A stretch of DNA of 64,000 nt from Fragum whitleyi (taxonomy: Eukaryota > Mollusca > Bivalvia > Cardiida > Cardiidae), in assembly GCA_948146395.1 (NCBI GenBank), contig OX411552.1, forward strand, positions 56,594,399 to 56,658,398. The letters are read 5' to 3'. Positions 59,196-64,000 of the stretch are shown piece by piece. How positions within the stretch are numbered: position 1 is the stretch's first letter; the number at the start of each line of letters is the position of its first letter. The notes under the pieces are model-generated. The model was not told where the DNA came from and did not search any database. It worked only from the letters and a program-made list of their open reading frames with translations. The translations under genes were made by a program, and so were the position numbers.

Positions 59196-59607
59196 TATGA
59201 CCTACGTCGTGGGTGTGAAATAACCCCGTTGAATATTTTTGATATTACACGGGTGTTATTACACTAGTGGAATAACTATGCAAATGAGCCCAGAGCGAAT
59301 AGCAACGCTATTAAGTATTCGCGTAAATGACGTCATAACGTACATATTGTGACGTCAGTTTTTAAACGGCGTTATAAGTTTCGCGGAAAATTGAAATGTT
59401 GAATTTCAAGAATTTTTACTTATTTTGTCAAAAATTCGAGTCATATTGTAAATGGAATATCAAATTAATGCTCATTAAATACCGAATTTATTAAACTCGT
59501 CATCTATAAACAGATAAAAACTCGTCACAGCCTCGTTTTTATCTGTTTGTAGATGACTCGTTTAATAAATTCGGTATTCCATGATCACTCATTCAATAAC
59601 CTCTATT
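59196..59607 (+). mobile_element. foldback element family C, full-length copy
   Basis: The left end ATATGACCTACGTCGTGGGT, GATATTACACGGGTGTTATT, two CRE palindromes (59328-59335 and 59350-59357), GTTTCGCGGAAAATTGAAAT, and the terminal hairpin at 59478-59578. The right end, TCATTCAATAACCTCTAT, is about 195 bp before the B-box start codon, so it would sit in that gene's proposed first intron. Confidence 0.75.
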
Positions 59608-59802
59608 TATTCTGGGAATACGCATGTCCCCACAGGAATAGATATCACAAAAAAGAACTGTGGTGGTAAGCTACTTAGGATAGAACAGAGAAAAAGCCGA
59701 TATGCCGAAATACATTTTTTAATACAAATTGTATGGATTATGTAAACAATGCTATCCAAGTTCAAGCATTCACTTACAAGAATTTTCTCACAAATTTCAG
59801 GT

Positions 59803-60783
59803 ATGGAGGTTCCAGGGCGAAAATTTCAAAAATCCGAGAGGTCTTGTGTGATGTGCACAACATTCAATGCTAATTTGAAATACTGTCTTCAATGCTGTCA
59901 ATTCATCTGCTCCAAGTGTGAAATTTGTCACAATAGATTAAGAATGTTGAGCAATCACGAAATCAAACCAATTCAGGACTTACCTCCACAAGTGTTAGAA
60001 TATACTGATTTTTGCAAATTACATGATACGAAAATATGCTCCTATATATGCCACGATCATAACGAACTTTACTGCAACCAATGCCAAGAAAAGGGTGTCC
60101 ACAAAAATTGTAATACACAGCCCATGAACGATTATAAAGACTTTCATAAAGGCAGCGGTTATAAAGCCATTAAAACAAGTATTGGAAATCTAAACCAGAA
60201 CATTAAAGATTTTAAAAAGACTGAAATGCTGGAATCAGGACTCGAAAAATACATAAGTGACGTAGAGAAACAATTACAGACCGAATTAGAGAAACGTTTA
60301 CAGAACAAATTAGACACTGCAAAGGATAACTTGAAGAAAAAAACAGTTGAATTGAGAGAACGCATTAAGAACTACAAGATATGTAAACCAGAATCACGTT
60401 TGCAGGAAAAGGAATTAGAATCGATAAAGCAGCTCTTAGAGTACCTTGAAAATCATAAATTAAATCAACGACTTGTAATCGCAGCCAAGAATTCGGAACA
60501 AAAAATTAAGATAATTGAGAAAAAGATAGAAACGACGAAAAACAAATTCACTCGCCAACAGGAAGAAAACTTTGATAAGCTGAGGGCTGAAATTTATCCA
60601 GATATGTTGAAAATAGTCAGATACACCGTTTCCGAAGGCCTGTATGGAGTAATGTGTCCAAAATGCGACAGGTCTAGAAGTGATGATGATGATGATGTAG
60701 AAGGCCTTGTAACAGGGTGTTGCATGTTCATGTGCATTTTTTTAGTGGTTATTTTCATTTTTATACGTTACATTTTTTCTTGA
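59803..60783 (+). CDS. RING-less double B-box, coiled-coil, C-terminal membrane segment protein
   Basis: 326 residues from the ATG two bases after an acceptor-like ACAAATTTCAG (AG at 59799-59800). The upstream in-frame extension to 59749 is read as intron. The first B-box has C15 C18 C28 C31 C36 C39 H43 H52, with the same spacing as the 13-kb paralogue. The second has C71 H74 C83 H86 C91 C94 H100 C103. Residues about 130-280 form a highly charged coiled coil containing LEYLENHKLNQRLVIAAKN, the family block also found in the two relatives. Next come a CPKCDR motif and the acidic run SRSDDDDDVEG. The C-terminal GCCMFMCIFLVVIFIFIRYI is a clear membrane span ending at the C-terminus, as in tail-anchored proteins. 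There is no RING, NHL, FN3 or SPRY domain. B-boxes and the coiled coil suggest oligomerisation and TRIM-like protein contacts; the membrane location and function are inference. An AATAAA is at 61358-61363. Confidence 0.88.
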   Translation: MEVPGRKFQKSERSCVMCTTFNANLKYCLQCCQFICSKCEICHNRLRMLSNHEIKPIQDLPPQVLEYTDFCKLHDTKICSYICHDHNELYCNQCQEKGVHKNCNTQPMNDYKDFHKGSGYKAIKTSIGNLNQNIKDFKKTEMLESGLEKYISDVEKQLQTELEKRLQNKLDTAKDNLKKKTVELRERIKNYKICKPESRLQEKELESIKQLLEYLENHKLNQRLVIAAKNSEQKIKIIEKKIETTKNKFTRQQEENFDKLRAEIYPDMLKIVRYTVSEGLYGVMCPKCDRSRSDDDDDVEGLVTGCCMFMCIFLVVIFIFIRYIFS

Positions 60784-61744
60784 ATTGAATAACACTTGGG
60801 TAAATACCACAGGCGATTATTGAATGATCCGTTTTCGCGTAAAAGTTAAATATATAAGATAAGGTTTACCACTGCTCTTCAATACTTGTCATTTATTGAT
60901 AATTTCTTACCATTCATCTCTACCATTCATCGACTAGATGAGATTTTCTTTCGCTTTACTATATATTTTTTCTTTCCAATTGAACATGAACGATGAAAAT
61001 TGGACAAATTATAAAAAATATACTTATCAGATAATTTGAATTTAACCGCCAAAAACTTCTGCAATAATGAAAAAGAAAAATGATAAAATTATTTGCCTTT
61101 TTTATAGTATACTCTTTTGGTTGTAAGTTACCCAGTGCATGATTTTCATCGTGATTTCTGGATAAGTTCGAATGTATATACATGCATTTGTTCAAATGAC
61201 ATCAACCTATGAGTATCAAAAGAAATGATAAATTGCTTTCTAAACATTCGCTGTTGATGGTTTTTGAAACAAGTCTGGTTAAATTTATGTAGGTTGAGTG
61301 CACAATATCATGATAATTTTAACTGATCTGGCTCTTTCTGGATTGAAATTGTAGCGTAATAAAGGTCGAAAATAGTCATCTTAAAATAAATTTGCAAGGG
61401 AAAAAATAATTATTGTGTTTGTTATGATTCATACATTCTAATTTGATTTCACACCTGAAAGGAAATAATTTTGAGTACTGAGCTATTTTGATAGCTTGCA
61501 CACAATTTACATGTAGTCACTGAAGATGTTCTCCCATCTTCACTTGACAAATCTTTGCATTTATGTTTCATGACATTAAACTATAAGTTATGAAGAGAGT
61601 TTTATATACATTCAATTACCAAAAGAGGTAATGATACTGTTTCACTTGAGTTAGTGCTGGATACCTTTCGATATAATGGCCTTTATGACACAAATATGAT
61701 TGCTAAACAATCGCCCTTGGACCTTGGTAGATATAACAGTTTGT
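60784..61744. other. 3' flank of the B-box gene, no further gene
   Basis: AT-rich. A candidate poly-A signal AATAAA lies at 61358-61363. The minus frame at 60959-61195 has no motif. Confidence 0.4.
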
Positions 61745-62150
61745 AACATGATCTATGTTTTTGGAGTGAAATAACTCGGTTGAAAAGTTTTGATATTACA
61801 CCATTAAACTAGTGGAAAAACTATGCAAATGGGCTAAGAACGGATAGCTACGCTATTTTGTAACCACGAAAATGACGTCATAATAAATGTATTTTGACGT
61901 CAGTTTTAAACGGCGTTAAAAGGTTTGCGAAAAATTGAAAAGTTGAATTTCAAGACTTTTTACGTTTTTTTTTCGCGAAGATTCGTGTCATATTATAAAA
62001 AGAATATCCAAATTGTGCTCATTAAATACCAAATTTATTGAACCCGTCACCTAATACAGATAAAAACTCGGTGTAGCCTCGTTTTTATCAGTTTACAGGT
62101 GACTCGTTTAATAAAATCGGTATTTAATGACCAGTCATTCAATATCCTCT
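61745..62150 (+). mobile_element. foldback element family C, copy
   Basis: It follows the 59196 copy over its length: GGAGTGAAATAACTCGGTTG, GATATTACAC, CTATGCAAATGGGC, CRE palindromes at 61873-61880 and 61895-61902, AAATTGAAAAGTTGAATTTC, and the hairpin ATACCAAATTTATTGAACCC...GACTCGTTTAATAAAATCGG. More diverged than the 59-kb copy. Confidence 0.7.
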
Positions 62151-62261
62151 TTGTCAGGACATGGGATGGTGCGTTTTGTTTTCTTAAATACGCTTCGCCA
62201 TACGATGTCTGAGTGCATATGCACGCAGGGCGTGTTCTAGGGTGAGTTTTAAAGTAGATGC

Positions 62262-62420
62262 TGAAAAGGGGACCATTTGGTGCGTAAAGTGCCAACCTCG
62301 TAAGACTGCGTTGAAAAATGCAGAATGACGAGTGTCGAAACTTTCCGCATTTTGCTTGTTTTCTGAATCTAGAATAACCATAATGCATCCTGTAACAGGA
62401 ATGAGAAATTTCATATTTTG
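62262..62420. mobile_element. miniature element family B, truncated copy
   Basis: It keeps GAAAAGGGGACCATTTGG, TGCGTAAAGTGCCAACC, AAGACTGCG, GAGTGTCGAAAC and TTCTGAATCTAGAAT, but not the right terminal repeat. Two overlapping minus frames across it are chance. Confidence 0.55.
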
Positions 62421-62526
62421 ATTACAAATGCATTGCCAGTGGTGAAAGAAATACCACAGTATCTTAAAGCTGATGCTTTAATTATGAACAGAGAATTTCG
62501 CAATGACTTGCAATTTATATTGTATT

Positions 62527-62760
62527 GCTATTATAATTCGTAACACACAAGAATAAGAGTTTTAATTTAAATGTTTGATGCTAGATATGTGTATGAATTT
62601 TGAATTCACTCACCTGTTTTTATATCATATATGTATATCATATAAAGCTATCATAATTTGTAAATTACAAAAAAAGAATATTAATTAAAAAAATGTTGTT
62701 AAATATTTGTAAGAATACTGGATTCACTCACCTGTTTTATATCATATATGTATGTTTGTA
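62527..62760 (+). repeat. 120-bp tandem duplication
   Basis: Two adjacent diverged copies, each starting GCTAT(T/C)ATAATT(C/T)GTAA and containing ATTCACTCACCTGTTTT and ATATCATATATGTAT. Confidence 0.75.
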
Positions 62761-62783
62761 TAGAAGAACAAGTTTAAGTAACT

Positions 62784-63203
62784 AATCAAATTTAAATTCT
62801 CTCTATTTCAGCTATTGAACTTTGATCCCTCGCTTATGGTGGTTACAATCTCGGGGAGGGGGGTCAAGGTATTCCTTAAAGAGATGTTTAAGAGCATATA
62901 TGCACATATAATTTGCGAATAACAACAATTCTTTCCATGCATTTTTTTTGAAAATATGTTTTTTTTTTGAAGTGGTCGTATATTCTGAAATAATAATATT
63001 TTAAAAAAAATAAATTAAACAACAAACTGTTTATTACACCCACTAATCACAATATTGGGGTGCTGAATTAACGTGGAATTATAGTTTTAAGTGACAAAAA
63101 AAATGTAAGGTAAAAATCGACTGACATGTTATTATACATTCTTTGCCCCTAAGCGAGTGATCAAAGTTCAGTTGCTGAAATAGAGAGAATTTAAATTTGA
63201 TTA
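62784..63203. mobile_element. 420-bp element with about 52-bp inverted ends
   Basis: The left end AATCAAATTTAAATTCTCTC (62784) runs through TATTTCAGC-TTGAACTTTGA to CGCTTA (62835). The right end (63150-63203) is its inverse with a few mismatches. The interior is AT-rich and non-coding. No second copy in the window. Confidence 0.75.
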
Positions 63204-64000
63204 TTTACCTCTGGATAAAAAGGGATTTTTCCGAGACAAAAAATCATAAATGTATATCGAATAAATTCAAAATTTATTGAAATGACACCGATAATAGAAC
63301 AACTAAAATATACAGAAATTTTGGTCAATTTCGTCAGTTCGAAATATAGACCCCCCCATTTTTCAATTTGAGTCATTTGATTTAAAGCTCGACTTTTTTG
63401 TAGAATAGGGGGGTCTTTTTCGGCCGCCCAGAGGTCGGCCTAGGCGTAAGCGTAAGTTTAAATTGTGCAAAAGCACAATGAGAGCGGTTCTGACTGGATG
63501 GTATCTAATCAAAATTGCAAATAATGAAAATGGTAACGTGTTTCGCTAAAGTGCATTTCACACAAATATTGCTTATATATACTATCTTATTTCATTTTAA
63601 TTTAAAAAAAAATGGCTCTAGGAATCATTATCTAAATTTTCAGAAGAGTTGCAATACATGATGCCTTACTTTTTTTACAAGTAGCTTATTAACTGTCGGG
63701 AACTTATTATTTTCAGATTGCCTCATCGAAAGAATTGAGTTGGATTTGTCTGTATTCACCCTCAAACTATGTATAAGTAAATGTAAATGCTAATATTTCG
63801 CTGTTAGATATTGAATAAATGTTGTCGACATCCTTGATAAAATCTTTGTCTAATAAATGCCTTTCGCAAATTTTTCAGGTATCTTTAAATGAGGCATGTA
63901 TGGTTTGACTTTATCTATAAAAATGACTTAAGTTTTTTTTTCTAAACTAGATATACTTAATCTTCTGAATCAACAATAAGCGGTTCAGTCATTCAGTATT
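63204..64000. other. no gene recognised
   Basis: AT-rich. A short inverted stretch ATTGTGCAAAAGCACAATG lies at about 63461-63480. The 61-codon minus frame at 63191-63376 has no motif. The window ends here. Confidence 0.35.

Noticed and set aside
62047..62414. Overlapping minus frames of 76 and 113 codons
   Set aside because: They cross the family C hairpin and a truncated family B copy; no domain.
1..64000. CRISPR array, bacterial operons, rRNA genes
   Set aside because: Tandem repeats here have long, diverged units without unique equal-length spacers; there are no cas-like proteins, no ribosome-binding-site-led gene chains and no rRNA-like conserved stretches.

Overview
The window looks like AT-rich, repeat-dense, intron-containing eukaryotic DNA, most likely from a bivalve or related mollusc. 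The grounds are RING-less B-box zinc-finger genes of a type expanded in bivalves, short intron-like acceptor sites in front of start codons, a pogo/Tigger-type transposase with an intron, a non-LTR reverse transcriptase fossil, and many hairpin miniature transposons and tandem-repeat elements whose end motifs I associate with bivalve genomes. No bacterial operon structure is present. The species assignment is inference.

Genes. Three loci belong to one family: 13067-14257 (+, two B-boxes, broken by one in-frame TAA), 40593-41378 (+, intact but lacking the B-boxes) and 59803-60783 (+, intact, two B-boxes). Each begins M(S/E)VP, has a 3' splice-acceptor-like site 3 to 16 bases before the ATG, continues with a long coiled coil and ends in a hydrophobic C-terminal segment. 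A fourth decayed piece of the same coiled coil lies at 15455-15645. None has a RING finger. This small family of membrane-tailed B-box proteins is the best candidate in the window for something undescribed.

Dead mobile-element genes. A pogo/Tigger-like transposase (minus, 18563-20767) keeps a recognisable two-exon structure and a C-terminal zinc finger but carries four nonsense codons and has lost the third catalytic acidic residue. A 166-bp piece of its 3' end is duplicated at 20913-21078. A non-LTR reverse transcriptase fossil lies at 9476-10294.

Repeats fill most of the rest. 1-8 kb is a stack of miniature elements nested in older tandem units. 11.7-12.4, 29-31.8, 41.7-42.8 and 55.7-58.9 kb hold tandem-repeat-cored elements ending in hairpins or short inverted repeats. 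23.6-28.3 kb is a 4.65-kb element with inverted repeats of about 550 bp and no coding capacity. 34-37.6 kb holds a 1-kb near-palindrome and a 1-kb mariner-like element without transposase. 46-51.6 kb and 59.2-63.2 kb hold further miniature-element copies. A 72-bp tRNA-like unit on the minus strand (51021-51092) sits inside one of them, flanked by an 8-bp target duplication. The CRE palindrome TGACGTCA occurs 17 times by my count, mostly inside miniature elements.

There is no sign of a shared pathway between loci beyond the B-box family. Most of the window is best read as an intergenic transposon graveyard around a recently duplicating B-box family.
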